Below, piece by piece: positions 8,342-18,779 of a DNA stretch of 25,157 nucleotides; within the stretch, counting starts at the first letter, position 1, and each line of letters opens with the position of its first letter. The translations under genes and the position numbers were made by a program. The stretch lies in contig MNCI01004629.1 in the NCBI GenBank assembly GCA_015680685.1, forward strand, positions 45,515-70,671, given 5' to 3'. The DNA comes from Gnetum montanum. Taxonomy: Eukaryota > Streptophyta > Gnetopsida > Gnetales > Gnetaceae. The notes under the pieces are model-generated. The model was not told the DNA's origin. It was given only the letters and a program-made list of their open reading frames with translations, and did not search any database.

Positions 8342-8687
8342 TACCCCCATGATTGAATGAAAAATCGTTCTTGAGTGAAGATGAGGAGGAACAAGTTTTG
8401 TACAACATAATATATTTAGTAGGTATGGGATTATTGACTGACAGATAGACAAACTCAAATCGAACAATAGACTTTGAGTGTCCAAGTATACGGAATTACA
8501 ATTTTTACAAAATGGGGTGTTCATGATAAGAGAAGTGAATACCCTGGATAACAATGACATTCAACACCTCTTGGTAGCAAAAGAATGAGAGAGAGAAGAG
8601 TTCCTACAATCACAAATGATCCTCATTATGTGGTACTGTTACATCATCCTTGGTGAAGATAGTCTTGCTGCCAGTCCATGCTTCCCA

Positions 8688-8747
8688 CTGCAATCACAAT
8701 AGAATCATGAATTAGTATGCAATGTGTAACACATAATTGTTAAATGC
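8688..8747 (-). other. intron-like segment, copy 3
   Basis: A 60-nt segment aligned to the intron-like segments of copies 1 and 2. The 5' edge reads AAG|GC (not GT), with CTAAT inside and TTGTGATTGCAG at the 3' edge. The GC start may be decay or a rare GC donor. Confidence 0.3.
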
Positions 8748-9061
8748 CTTGTCTCATTGGTGGTTACACTTGGCTAGGTTGTGACTATGGTAAATTGATT
8801 CTTGTAGTAGTGTTAGTGGGAAAGTTGACAAGTAGCGTAAATTAGATAAGTGGTCCATTAAATTTGGAAAAAACTCAACACAAGGAAATATTTGAAGAAG
8901 GTATAAGAATTCACAACAATAATAATAAAAACTAAAAAGAAAAATTCACTCAAAATTGTTATGAAGATTTGCACAATTGGATGCCATTGATGGGATAAAC
9001 AAAAAGAATTTGATTGTAAGAGTGTCTAAGGGTAAAGAACTTAACTAGTCCAATGAAAAGA

Positions 9062-9114
9062 TATGCAAGTAGATCCTCCCCAAAGCAGGCACAAGCCTTT
9101 GATGCCCTTGCATA
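9062..9114 (-). other. conserved hairpin, copy 3
   Basis: TATGCAAG (9062-9069) pairs perfectly with CTTGCATA (9107-9114) around a 37-nt loop holding the conserved core. Stem bases differ from copies 1 and 2, yet pairing is kept. Confidence 0.6.
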
Positions 9115-9550
9115 ACTTCAAATCAAAGAGTCCATAGGCTCCATTGATGATTAATGGTTATAGAAGGTTAAGTACAAAAACCCAAAAAAACTAAGTAAGA
9201 ATTCCAACACATCAAACTAGGACATCAAACTAAAACATAAAAATGGTAGTGAGGTGAGACATGGAGAGCATAGATGGATGAGAAAGAGTGAAATGGAGTT
9301 CTTAATTATGGTCACATGAAGTCCCTTATGGATTTTATGGCTAAATGACTTGATAAGATCCATCCTTAGTCTAGACCAAAACCAACCACGTTTAGTGACT
9401 TCACATTGTCATTCTAAGACCAATCCATTCCTTGAGACATAAGAGTGCTCCCATAGAACAAGCACCATTCCATATTAGAGAAGAAGTAGGAAGTGAGGAA
9501 GGGCCTTAGTTAGAGGGGACTAGTCCCATATCTAGTGCATGTAGCTCATT

Positions 9551-9802
9551 TATTCTATCTAAGGGGTGTACTTTGAATTCCCATTGTTTGTTGTTGTTTT
9601 TTTGAAATAGAAACCACACCATGCAAAGACACATACATTTATTTTTTCCAAGTGTTGTGCTTTGAATTCTCATCATTTTTATTCTTTTCTAATGAGAACC
9701 ACACCATGTAAGGATGTATGCATTTATTTTGTCCAAGGGATGTGCTTTGAATTCTCATCATTTTTGTTTGTTTGATGAGAACCACACCATGCAAGGACTT
9801 AT
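9551..9802 (-). repeat. threefold tandem duplication, copy 3
   Basis: Three units of about 80-90 bp, each holding a (T)GTACTTTGAATTC- or TGTGCTTTGAATTC-type block, a T-rich spacer and ACCACACCATGYAARGA. Copies 1, 2 and 4 have one unit. The expansion is therefore private to this copy and occurred before or after insertion at this locus. Confidence 0.75.
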
Positions 9803-10031
9803 TCAACTTCCTTTTATTCATGAAAACACACATGCACCCAAGCAAACAGAAAAGCACAAAGAATACCAAATTCCATTAAAGTCACATCCTATTCAATCCT
9901 TTGAATCCATTCCAATTCCAGAAACTACCAAAGTGACAAATTTATTAGTTTTTTTTTAATGAAAAAGGGATTGCACATTTCCAGAACAAGAAAAACCATA
10001 GAGTTTGTGAGTGGGTGGATGTAGATCATTG

Positions 10032-10748
10032 AAAGAAAATTCAATTCGATGGTGGTCCACAATGTTGGAACTTTTCAATGAAAAATACCAAACCTATCTA
10101 AGGGTGTCCAACTTGAGGATACAAATCCAAGAGTGGAAGTAAGAAAATCATGAACCCATAGATGTGGCCTTTGATAGATACTATTTGCTACTACATAGAT
10201 GTCCTGGCCATGATTTCTCTGATGTTGATGGGCTTTGTAATGAAATAAGGGATACCCTTAGGATGAATGCTCTAGGTCAATTAGATGAGCTACAAACCAA
10301 TCAAATCAAAGAGTTAATCAAGCATGTGGCAAAAGAAGAAGGAGAGCTATGTAAATGAGAGAATGTAGAGGAAAATAACTAGGATCCAACTCTGCAAAAG
10401 AAAAGTGTCCATATCTATGATGAGGAAAAAGATATAGCTCTCGATGAGATGATTTTACAACCAACCTTGTCAATACAAAATTTTATCAATGAGCTTGAAG
10501 CATAGCTTGACAAGATGTTGGAAGGGATGAATGAGAAAGTGAAAACTTGCATAGATATCATAGAGGAGAGAGTAGCACAAAATGAATCAAGTGATCACAA
10601 CAAAAGTAGGAAAAAGAACCAAAAAACAACTTGGAACACTTTTCGGCAAGAAGGGGAAATGACTATAGAAGAAGATGCTATAAACTCAACCATTGAAAAG
10701 GATGGTGGATGTAACATTTGCCTATATGACCATCAAAAGGGCCATTGA
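10032..10748 (+). pseudogene. gag of family-G copy 4, 5'-truncated and decayed
   Basis: One frame runs from about 10035 to 10748 with four internal stops and no frameshift. It starts inside the retrotransposon gag (capsid) domain: IRWWSTMLELFNEKYQTYL fits the usual W..L...F..KY/F core, followed by YYLLLHRCPGHDF and LCNEIRDTLRMNALGQLDEL. A Lys/Glu-rich coiled-coil-like stretch follows (MNEKVKTCIDIIEERVAQ). Near the end CNICLYDHQKGH may be a worn zinc knuckle, though spacing does not fit the CCHC pattern. Gag would form the particle and bind RNA. The N-terminus is missing because the sequence changes at 10032 to reverse-oriented 3' sequence of another copy. Confidence 0.75.
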
Positions 10749-10800
10749 CCTATCTTGTTGCATCTATAAGAGTATTGGGCTGGTGCATTAAATTTGAAGT

Positions 10801-11187
10801 TTGTACAAAAGTACATGCCCAAGAGATCTCCTCTTCCATGCAGTAATTTTAAACAACCCCAAAACTAACCATACTATCCTGGGGGGGACTTATTACCAGC
10901 CTCAACATTGGCATCAACTACAATGGCAACAACCACAGTTGTGGGGGAGGTCACCACCAAACCAACCATATCCTTCCTACCAATTGAACCCACATGAATA
11001 TTATGTTCAACACCATGTTTCATCAACTAGTTCTACTTCCTCTACCTCAAATCACTACTACAACTCTTTTGAATATCATTATCTTGCAACATCTTATACG
11101 AGATCACCACCTCACACCTATCACCCTACATCATATTCTCAATATTCTCATACTCACCTCCATCATATGTCACCCCTAACAACATAG
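10801..11187 (+). pseudogene. gag C-terminal Tyr/Gln/His/Pro-rich segment, copy 4
   Basis: This 128-codon open stretch is in a different frame from the gag above, so a frameshift separates them. It is rich in Gln, Tyr, His, Pro and Ser-Thr (QPQHWHQLQWQQPQLWG, VSSTSSTSSTSNHYY). Such low-complexity linkers lie between gag and protease in plant gypsy elements, and copy 1 has a Pro/Gln linker before its protease. No start codon is implied; the initial TTG is arbitrary. Confidence 0.5.
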
Positions 11188-11899
11188 GAAGGTTCAACAT
11201 CACAACATCAATGAGAGAATGCCACTTGTGTTGTGAATATACACGTAAATGATAATGCTAGTAGATCTCAACCAAAGACGTAGAAATGTCCCTTCTGGAA
11301 GAATGATCGTAAGCTGAAGTAAAACACTCATGGACCTACTACATTACTTGAAACAACACAAGGCCAATATGATGCAACTACCTTCCTCACAAAAATGATG
11401 TCTCCTAATCATACGTAAAAGCCAATAACCATCACCAGTCCAACACAAGACATAAATGATAAAGCTATCATTGTGGAGAGATAGAAGTATCCATGCATCA
11501 TCAATAATGATAAAGGATGCAGTTGTGGGTTGGAAGTTCAAAATATTAACACAAACCCTATACCAACTCATCATAAAGTTCAAGAGCAAGTGTATGAGCA
11601 AAAGTCAATCTACACAGTAGCCACTAAACCAAAAGACATCCACTAGCTTAAAGATGAGAATATAAAACTATCTTAAAGATGCATGGAAGTAACTGATTTG
11701 CTTATTAGTTCTGGAATTTTCTGATTCTTCATATGTTTTTCATTTCTTTATATTTTTCTCTTTTCTCGAGTCATTCTGTTTATGTTTTATGAATTTTTTT
11801 ATGTTTTTATTCTTAAAATTTCCAAGTCATGATGCAAAAGTTGATGCTATGTGATAGATTTTTTTGTGCTATGCTATCAAGATGATTGGATAAGTAATT
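11188..11899 (+). mobile_element. region where protease would be, copy 4: not found
   Basis: I found no DLG or GRP motif in any plus-strand frame. A T-rich stretch at about 11700-11830 takes the place of the T-rich minisatellite of copy 1. The protease is either deleted or too worn to read. Confidence 0.5.
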
Positions 11900-12720
11900 G
11901 TGTAAAGTAGTGAGACCACCTCATCCATCCCTTCAGTTCTTTGAATAAAAGGTCTTTTTCATGGTTCTTCTTTTATGAATTAATCAATGATCATTGTATC
12001 TTGAAGAAAGAGGGAATGACCAAGTATGAATGGCAAAGGGTGTGACCTCAAGGGGACTTGTTGGGTTTCCTTCTTGACTTTATTCATATGGTTTATGACT
12101 CCTCTTAGAATGTATCATCACTCCCCTATTGACCAATAAAAAAAAAGCTTTGTCTTTGCATGGTGTGATTCCCATTCAAAAAAATAAAAAAATAAAAAAA
12201 AGAAGAATAAAAAGAAAAAAACATAACAACAATAATGGAAATTCAAACCACATCCTTTAGACACAATAATGGGCTATAAGCACTAGTTATGATGCTAGAA
12301 AGAAATGTTACCGATGCCTGAAGGTGTCCCTCTGACCAAGGCTCTTCCTTTCTTCTCTTTTAGAGTGATGATTGTTCTTTGTAATGGTTATGGACTCATG
12401 GTGGTCAAAAAGAAGGAACACATCAATGCAAGGTCACTTTTCATGGTATGGAGTTGGTCTAAACTTGGACGGATAGGTATGTTGATCATTTTATCACACT
12501 TGTCACAAGAGCTTGTTGTGGACAAGGTCAAGTACCTTACATCTTGATCTCTGCAATCCCTTCTCATTCCATCATTCACCTCACCACTACATGAGATTAT
12601 GAGCCTTTTGGTTTTGTGTAGTATAGTGCAATATCCTAACAACGATAGTTGTGTGTTGTTTGGAACAAAGTCATGGTCTACATTTAACTTCTCGGGTGCC
12701 CATGAACATCTACAGAAGTG

Positions 12721-12776
12721 GTTATGCAAGGGCATTATGGTAAGAGCCTGCTTTGGGGAGGACCCACTTGCATAAC
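12721..12776 (+). other. conserved hairpin, copy 4
   Basis: GTTATGCAAG (12721-12730) and CTTGCATAAC (12767-12776) form a perfect 10-bp stem around a 36-nt loop holding GCCTGCTTTGGGGAGGACCC. This is the best-preserved stem of the four, in a copy otherwise full of decay. Confidence 0.65.
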
Positions 12777-13737
12777 TTATGTTGATCATGGCTTTGAACT
12801 AACCTTCACATCTTCTAGAACATCAATGATGGTTTCTTTGAATTTATGCATGATTTTGAGACTACTTCTCATGTATTTCATTAATTTTTCCTACTTTTCT
12901 ATTTTCATATCCATTAATATTTCTTAGCCATCTTCTGAATTGGACCTTCGGTTTCAATTATTCAAAAACCTATGTGCTTCCAAAGTTATGCTTATTAATT
13001 ATGGGGGCTAAGGATGCCTACTTTAAAATTTTTGAAATTTTTCCAACATCCTATTTTTGAACATCATGGTAACTAATAGTATTCAATCAAAATAATGTGA
13101 ATAGCTTGATGATTTTAGTTACCTCATAGCCTTAGGCATAGTAAACTATAATCACCTTGTGCTTAAAAGAAAACTAAGGGATCTAAAAAGGGTTAATTAT
13201 TAAGGAAAATTTACCAAAACTAATGTTGATCCTTTGGTAACTATAGGTGATGCTAAAAGAAATATCTAAAGAAGAAGGTCTTTTGCAAAGCATGAAAATA
13301 AAGCCAAGAGAGGGAAAATGGAGGATATGACCATGGACACATCATGGCACATACAAGATAGATGCTCAAACATCATCTATTTGCTAGAGATATGGGACGA
13401 TGAGAAGAAATTTCAATCCACCCTTCAAGAATGTTTTGCATAAGCAGAGAAGCACTGACATAACAATCAAGGTTAAAAGTTTATCATCACTAGCAATGAC
13501 AAGAAGAATCATCTTCAGCAAATTTTTAAGGAGCTCTACAAAGTTTATAATCTTCAATGTCTGTTTAGTCTTTTTGTCACTTTGTAATTTTATATGCATC
13601 GACTTGAATAAAATCTTGTAATGCCATAATCAAAGTCAATCCATAGTTTGCATATTTGTCAATAATCCCATACCTTCCCAATATTTTATAAGGAACTTGT
13701 TCCTCATTTTTTTTAACTCAAGGACAAGTTTTCATTC

Positions 13738-13750
13738 AGTCGTGGGGGTA
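13738..13750 (+). promoter_or_regulatory. polypurine tract of family-G copy 4
   Basis: AGTCGTGGGGGTA, followed at once by the LTR start TGGTGAGTCATG. Confidence 0.7.
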
Positions 13751-14110
13751 TGGTGAGTCATGATTTTCCTGGCCTTGACATTGAAGCCTTGACATTTGAT
13801 GAATTGTTGTTTTCTATCTACTCTAACATTGGGTATGCGACGTCGAGGCCTGGTCATGATGTTGGGTACTTGACATTGGGGTATATACTTTGGTCTCTAA
13901 ATATAGCACATGGGCTCCCATTTTGAGTTAGTTTTTTTTAGTAGTTTTTTCATAGTTTTGTTAATAGAGTAGCCAATTTCTTACAGTTTTATTCCATAAT
14001 CTTAGAGAATAGTCAATGAGTAATCGTAGAGTGGATTTGAGTTAGTTGTACAACGTCTTATTCGACTAGCAATGTACCTGGAAATATTACATGAACAACA
14101 ATAAGATCAA
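13751..14110 (+). mobile_element. truncated LTR, family-G copy 4
   Basis: It begins TGGTGAG after the polypurine tract. U3 contains repeated TTGACATT motifs, and a worn TATA box (TCTAAATATAG, 13895-13905) precedes GGGCTCCCATTTTGAGTTAG, which matches copy 3's sequence after its TATA box. Homology fades near 14110, well short of the 750-850 bp of the other LTRs, and a gypsy pol frame begins within about 20 bp. The U5 half is therefore missing. Confidence 0.65.
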
Positions 14111-14124
14111 GATTGATTCTTATT

Positions 14125-15450
14125 CATGATGACCTTAAGACATCTAGACCTAATGTGATGACTCATAAGATTCCCTTGGTAAGCAATTGTAAAGTGGCTA
14201 AACAAAAGCAAAGGAAATTCAACCCATCATTTGAACCAGCCATGGAAGCCAAAATTTAAAAAGCTATTATAAGCCCAAATTATATACCACATCTAGTATT
14301 CAACTTGGTTAGCTAATATTATTCCACTCAAGAAGAAGAATGGTGATATCAGGTTATGTGTGGATTTTAGAAATTTAAATGATGAAATTGGTGTATTAAA
14401 TGCTAATCAAACTATCAAAATATTAGGTATATTTTTTTCTAGATGCTTTTTCAAGCTATAATTAGACCATGGTTGATAAAAATGATAGATATAAAATAGC
14501 TTTTATTACTATGTGGGGAACTTTCACTTACAAGAGGATATCTTTTGAATTGTTAAATACCAGAGCCAACATCCAAACAGCAATGGATATGGCCTTCAAA
14601 GGTTTAATTGGTAAATTTGTTGTGATTTATCTATATTTATTTGAAGAGAAAATAAGATCATATCAATCACCTTCAACAATAGTTTTATAGATGTTGAAAA
14701 TATGGACATTTGTTGAATCCTAAGAAAAGCATTTTTTGGTTGAAGTTTGGAAGTTTGTTAGGACATGATATTTGTCAAATGGGTATTTCTATAGATAATT
14801 CAAGAATTCAGGCTATGCAAAATATTGAACATTTGATCACTAAGAAGTCTCTTAGATCCTTTTTCAGAAAAATAAATTTTGTCAAGAAATTTATTCCAGA
14901 ATTTACTAAGATTACCAAATCCTTAATGTTTGTGCTTAAAAAACATGTTCAAGTTACGAAGACATCTAAATCTAAAAAAGCATTAGCAAAAATTAAAAAA
15001 GCTATTAAAGAAGCTCCATATTTAGCCAAACCTAAATTAAAAGAAGACTTCTAGTTATATGCTTTTTCTTCCAATGATTCAATTCCTGCAATTTTAACTT
15101 AGAAAAAGGATGGTTAGGATGAGCCAATTGAATTCTTCAATTATCATTATGAATTAAACTATTGAAATTGAGAAAAACAAGCATATGCCATTATCAAGAC
15201 ACTTTTACTTTTCGAATAATATTTACATAGCGCATTGATTCATATTATGCTAATAGAACCTAGTGTTAAGCAATCTTTGGCTCAAAATAAAATTCGTCTA
15301 AAAAGAAAAAAATGACTTATAAAGCTTCAAGGCTTTAGATTTTTCTTAGAAATATGTAAAATAATTAAAGAAATGGGATTAGCCAAACTAATAAATAAAG
15401 AAGCTGAAATTTACGTGATAAGATCTCACGATGGAAATTAGTATAAAGAA
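14125..15450 (+). pseudogene. Ty3/gypsy reverse transcriptase and RNase H, decayed
   Basis: Fragments in shifting frames follow the normal order of a gypsy pol. KQKQRKFNPSF is near 14195. The RT core NGDIRLCVDFRNLND is at about 14343-14388, and RYKIAFITMWGTFTYKRISF lies in the open stretch 14469-14690. There the catalytic YxDD box reads YLYL (GKFVVIYLYLFEE), so the active-site aspartates are gone. In the next open stretch (14710-15054) come LNPKKSIFWLKFGSLLGHDI, FFRKINFVKKFIPEFTKI and KKAIKEAPYLAKPK, typical of the RT connection. RNase H remnants (DEPIEFFNYHYELN, EKQAYAIIKTL) run to about 15210. Wording of these motifs resembles the Tat/Ogre branch without a chromodomain. It cannot be active. 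Confidence 0.85.
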
Positions 15451-15779
15451 ATTTTGGAATTTCTTGCATCAAGAAAGCTCCAAACAATTTAGCTACAAGT
15501 CAAAGAAGAGCTTTTCTTAAAAGGAAAAATAAGTTCATAATTAAAAATTGGATTTTATATAGAAAGTACTCAGAGGAGTTTTATTAGAATGTGTCAAGAA
15601 TGATGAAATTAAGCTCACTTTACACCAATTTCATGATCATGCTAGTTTATTCTATAATTCTCCTAGATCTACTATGTAGCATATACTATGTTATGGATTC
15701 TATTGAACTATGATGTATTGGGATATCAGCTCAAAAATCCAATGTTGCTACAAATGTTAGATTCCCAAGTTGAAAATCA

Positions 15780-16690
15780 AAAAAGCTAGCACTTCTTTAA
15801 AACTAGTGATTGCAAATAGATCATTTCAATAGTGAGGTTTGGATTTTATTGGCAAAATTACTCCTTCAAAAGCTAGGTATAAATTAATTCTTATAGTTAC
15901 TAATTATTTTACCAAGTGGTTGAAGCAAGAGCTCTAAGGAAAAGTTTAGCGTCAGATGCAATAACATTCCTAGAAGATCAAATCTTAAATTGCTTTGGTA
16001 TGCCTAGAGTACTAGTTTTAGATAATGGTCCTACTTTTCAGTGTGAAGAGTTTATAAAATAGGCATTTGAAAAATCTATTTTTTTTTCTCATCAAACTAC
16101 TATCTCCAAGGGAATGGAATGGCTAAATCTATTATTAAAAAGACAATTTTCTATATCAAAAGATCAATGGTAGAAAATTCCAAAAATTGGATTAATCATC
16201 TCCAATCTACATTATGGACAGATCGTATTAGGATTAAAAAATCACTCATAACATCATCTTATAATTTAGTATATGGTATGGTTGCAACAATTACAAATAA
16301 AATTGTAACTTTATGTTTAGAGTTCATACAAAAGTACAATGAAAAGTAGATAAAATTAGGAGTGTTATGAATTTCTTTATTAAGAGAGAGGCTAAAACTA
16401 ATAAGGCTAGAGGTAATTTGTTAAAAAATCCTTCACAGTTTAAGATATGGTTTAATAGAAAAGCTTTAAAAAGAGCATTTAGAATAGGTGATCATTTTTT
16501 GTTATGGAATCTAAGAAAGTGAGATGATCATAATAAGATCTCTACCAAATGGTTGGGCCTATTTTTAATCAAGAAATAAGTGTTGGATGACACCTACAAG
16601 CTCTTCATGATGGATGAAACCAAACTAAATTTTCTATTTAATGCCATCCATCTCAAGCACTACTTTTGGGAATCATCCAATACTTAATGG
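15780..16690 (+). pseudogene. Ty3/gypsy integrase, decayed
   Basis: This continues the pol above. The first catalytic Asp is visible in LDFIGKITPSKARYKLILIV after small frame repairs. The second is in VLDNGPTFQCEEFIK (near 16014-16060). The region of the catalytic Glu reads GNGMAKSIIKK, with Lys (AAA, 16125-16127) where AES is usual, so the DDE triad is broken. The C-terminal part includes KNWINHLQSTLWTDRIRIKK, then KIWFNRKALKRAFRIGDHFL and FNAIHLKHYF near 16640-16670. There is no chromodomain before the frame ends at about 16687. Several frameshifts and stops make it a pseudogene. It would have joined element DNA to the chromosome. Confidence 0.8.
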
Positions 16691-16918
16691 AGCAAGAAAG
16701 GGTCAAAGACTATACATATGTAAATAGTGATATATTTTGATGTTAATAAATAATATTAGTGAAAAATTTAATAAATTCCTAAGTTAGTTGTTTTAGTGGC
16801 GAGAGATTTTCAATAACCTAGGCTATATAATGCAGTATGATCAATCCTTCATGACCATAAACAATTTTCAAGTTAAGGGTTAGCAAAGGGAATTTTAAGT
16901 TAAGAGAAATTTAGAAAG

Positions 16919-17442
16919 ATGGTTGTAACAAGGCCTTTTACTCCTTATGTATCTGGGTATTGCCCATAACACGTAATGAGTGCATATTTTAAAGCATCGA
17001 ATTGTGGAGCTTCTTTCAACAGTCCTTAGTTAACTTGGTTGGCGAATGAGTTTTCCTTCATGATTAGTGACCATTCCATCCATTCTAATGTTTGGGGAGA
17101 ATACTACTTATTTTTAGAGAATACAAGGCCTCAAAATAATGGAAGAGAGCACAAAATCATTGATTCATGGGAGGAAGCTTTCATATCCTAGGCTACTGAA
17201 GAGCCAAGTCAAGAAGAGGGTCACAAACCTAATTGGCCTAAAGAAAAGAAAGAAACAATTCATCTAAATCAATTAGAGAACAACAATGTTGGAGACAGTA
17301 CCAAGAAGACCATAGTAGAATAAGTATTACCCAGTTAAGAAGTGCAAAAGAAGACCTAAAAAGATCAAATATAATGACATTCTTGAAAAGAAGATCTCAA
17401 AGAAGGTCATTATGATCGTTCTATTTCTGTCAAATGACTAGC
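16919..17442 (+). pseudogene. extra decayed frame after integrase, unidentified
   Basis: From ATG at 16919 one frame runs 134 codons to TAA at 17321, with three internal stops. Readable parts are MVVTRPFTPYVSGYCP, WLANEFSFMISDHSIHSNVW and WEEAFIS, then a Lys/Glu/Asn-rich tail. A basic stretch (KKCKRRPKKIKYNDILEKK, then a hydrophobic run) continues in another frame to about 17442. It lies between integrase and the LTR, where some Tat and Athila elements carry an additional ORF, but I see no signal peptide and no known family. It may also be a captured host fragment. Confidence 0.4.
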
Positions 17443-18442
17443 TCCCAACTAGATTAGCTTTTGTAAATATTCTACTTTGCATTCTAGGTTACTTAGGGTT
17501 TTTATATTATTAAACCAAAAGTTTGATGGGACTTTTCCTTGAAAAAAATTACTTTTAAAGTTTTATCCTTGTACAAATTTTAGAAGGAATTTTAGTCATC
17601 ATTATATATACCTCAAAAATGTCATTGTATATTGGCTTACAAGAGTCAATGAGATCTTCTTATTTTAAGGAGCTTAGTATGATTATCTTTAAAGGTGAAA
17701 AAAGGATAGAAAATGTTATGACATTTCAACCATTTCATGGAGCAGAGCTCGAGATAGTTACCCTAAAGGACATGAATTATAAATGGCTCTTAATTTTAAC
17801 ATGGCTCTATATTTACCCAAGAAAAGGAACTTTGTATTTCAAAAATAATTCAAGGCTTACAATCTAGTAAACAAAAAGCTCAGGCCCTAATCATGGTTTC
17901 AAATCTCCAAATTTCAGCTATGTTTTTATGGAAAGCCAAAATTCATTTGCCACAATTCACTATTCTACTAAAGTTGATTTCTCCCAATTCAAATAAATAG
18001 AGACACATGTCCAATATTAATTAGTATAAGTTAAATTTAACCATAAGATGTGTGTCCTAGCTTCAGTGCTAGAACCTAACTTCTCTAGCATAATAATTGA
18101 AATAGGAAAAGTGACTAGAATACTAGTATGCAAAGTAGGGTGGAATCAATTTCTCTCATTTCAATGACTACAGAAAAATAGTAAAGTCAATGCATAAATC
18201 AAGATTGGCTAAGGAGCTTTTCCCCATCTCATCATTGATAGCATATATGATACAAACTAAGAATTGGATAAATTGGACATTTTTTGAATTGTACAAATGG
18301 AATAAAAGTGATATAACCCCTTTATGAGTAAAATCAATCCTTGAGACATGGTGAAATGCCAACACATAGACACCATAATTAAAATCTGATCATTTATCAA
18401 TTTAAGCCCAAATGAAGAAAAAGGATTCTCATTGATCTGTGA
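17443..18442 (+). other. 3' region of the gypsy element, no feature recognised
   Basis: AT-rich sequence with one short open stretch (17619-17867, 82 codons, no family recognised; likely chance). No RNA gene, promoter or repeat was identified. Confidence 0.4.
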
Positions 18443-18650
18443 AATTGTCCAAAACAAGTTTATTCTAACTCACTATTGGGATAAATCACATTTCCCCTAG
18501 TTCATGCCATGAGAAAAGATAAAATTGGCCAAAATGTATTTACCCCAACTCACTATTTGGGTAAATAGCTTTTGTTCTAGTTTGCTATGCCATTTTAGAA
18601 ATGATAAAATTGGCCACAATAGGTTTACCCAAGTCCACTCTTCCACCAAC
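18443..18650 (+). repeat. tandem repeat, about 80-85 bp unit, 2.5 copies
   Basis: Units start with AATTGKCC at 18443, 18523 and 18608. Each continues with a TTTACCC- or TTATTCT-like block, AACTCACTATT and a TTC/TTGCCAT block. The third unit is partial. It lies just before the larger array. Confidence 0.7.
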
Positions 18651-18779
18651 ATCAACTCTCCTAGTTTAAATTTTATTTCTCCAACACAATTGTCAATGTT
18701 GGTGAAGCAATCATTCTTCTAGATCCACCAAATCGGATAAACCCCATTAGTCCTATTTTAGAGCTAGGAAATCTACTAA

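Larger units (their letters stand above)
8342..10031 (-). mobile_element. 3' non-coding region of family-G copy 3
   Basis: This is the reverse-oriented, diverged counterpart of 1370-2946. Recognisable blocks are the polypurine tract (8342-8355), an intron-like segment (8688-8747), the hairpin (9062-9114), the ACCACACCATGCAAAG block in three tandem copies (9551-9802) and the terminal block ending TAGATCATTG. The match stops abruptly at 10031, where copies 1 and 2 continue but this copy switches to plus-strand gag. The internal polypurine tract seen in copies 1 and 2 was not found. Confidence 0.75.
11900..13750 (+). mobile_element. 3' non-coding region of family-G copy 4
   Basis: This is direct-oriented and homologous to 1370-2946. 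Landmarks are AAGGGTGTGACCTCAAGGGG at 12038, GCATGGTGTGATTCCCA near 12160, GGGCTATAAGCACTAGTTATG near 12269, the hairpin at 12721-12776, a worn internal tract (TTAATTATGGGGGCTAAGG near 12994) and the terminal polypurine tract AGTCGTGGGGGTA at 13738-13750. Confidence 0.75.

Noticed and set aside
12721-12776. Hairpin arms as terminal inverted repeats of a tiny MITE
   Set aside because: The unit is only 56 bp, has no target-site duplication, and is at the same place in all four copies of the element.
12388-12789. 133-codon minus-strand frame in copy 4
   Set aside because: Only its SGSSPKQA stretch resembles the antisense frame of copy 2; the rest is unrelated. I treat it as chance in an old copy.
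13384-13621. Overlapping 71- and 73-codon frames on opposite strands
   Set aside because: They lie in the family-G 3' non-coding region, have no domain, and are not matched in copies 1 and 2.
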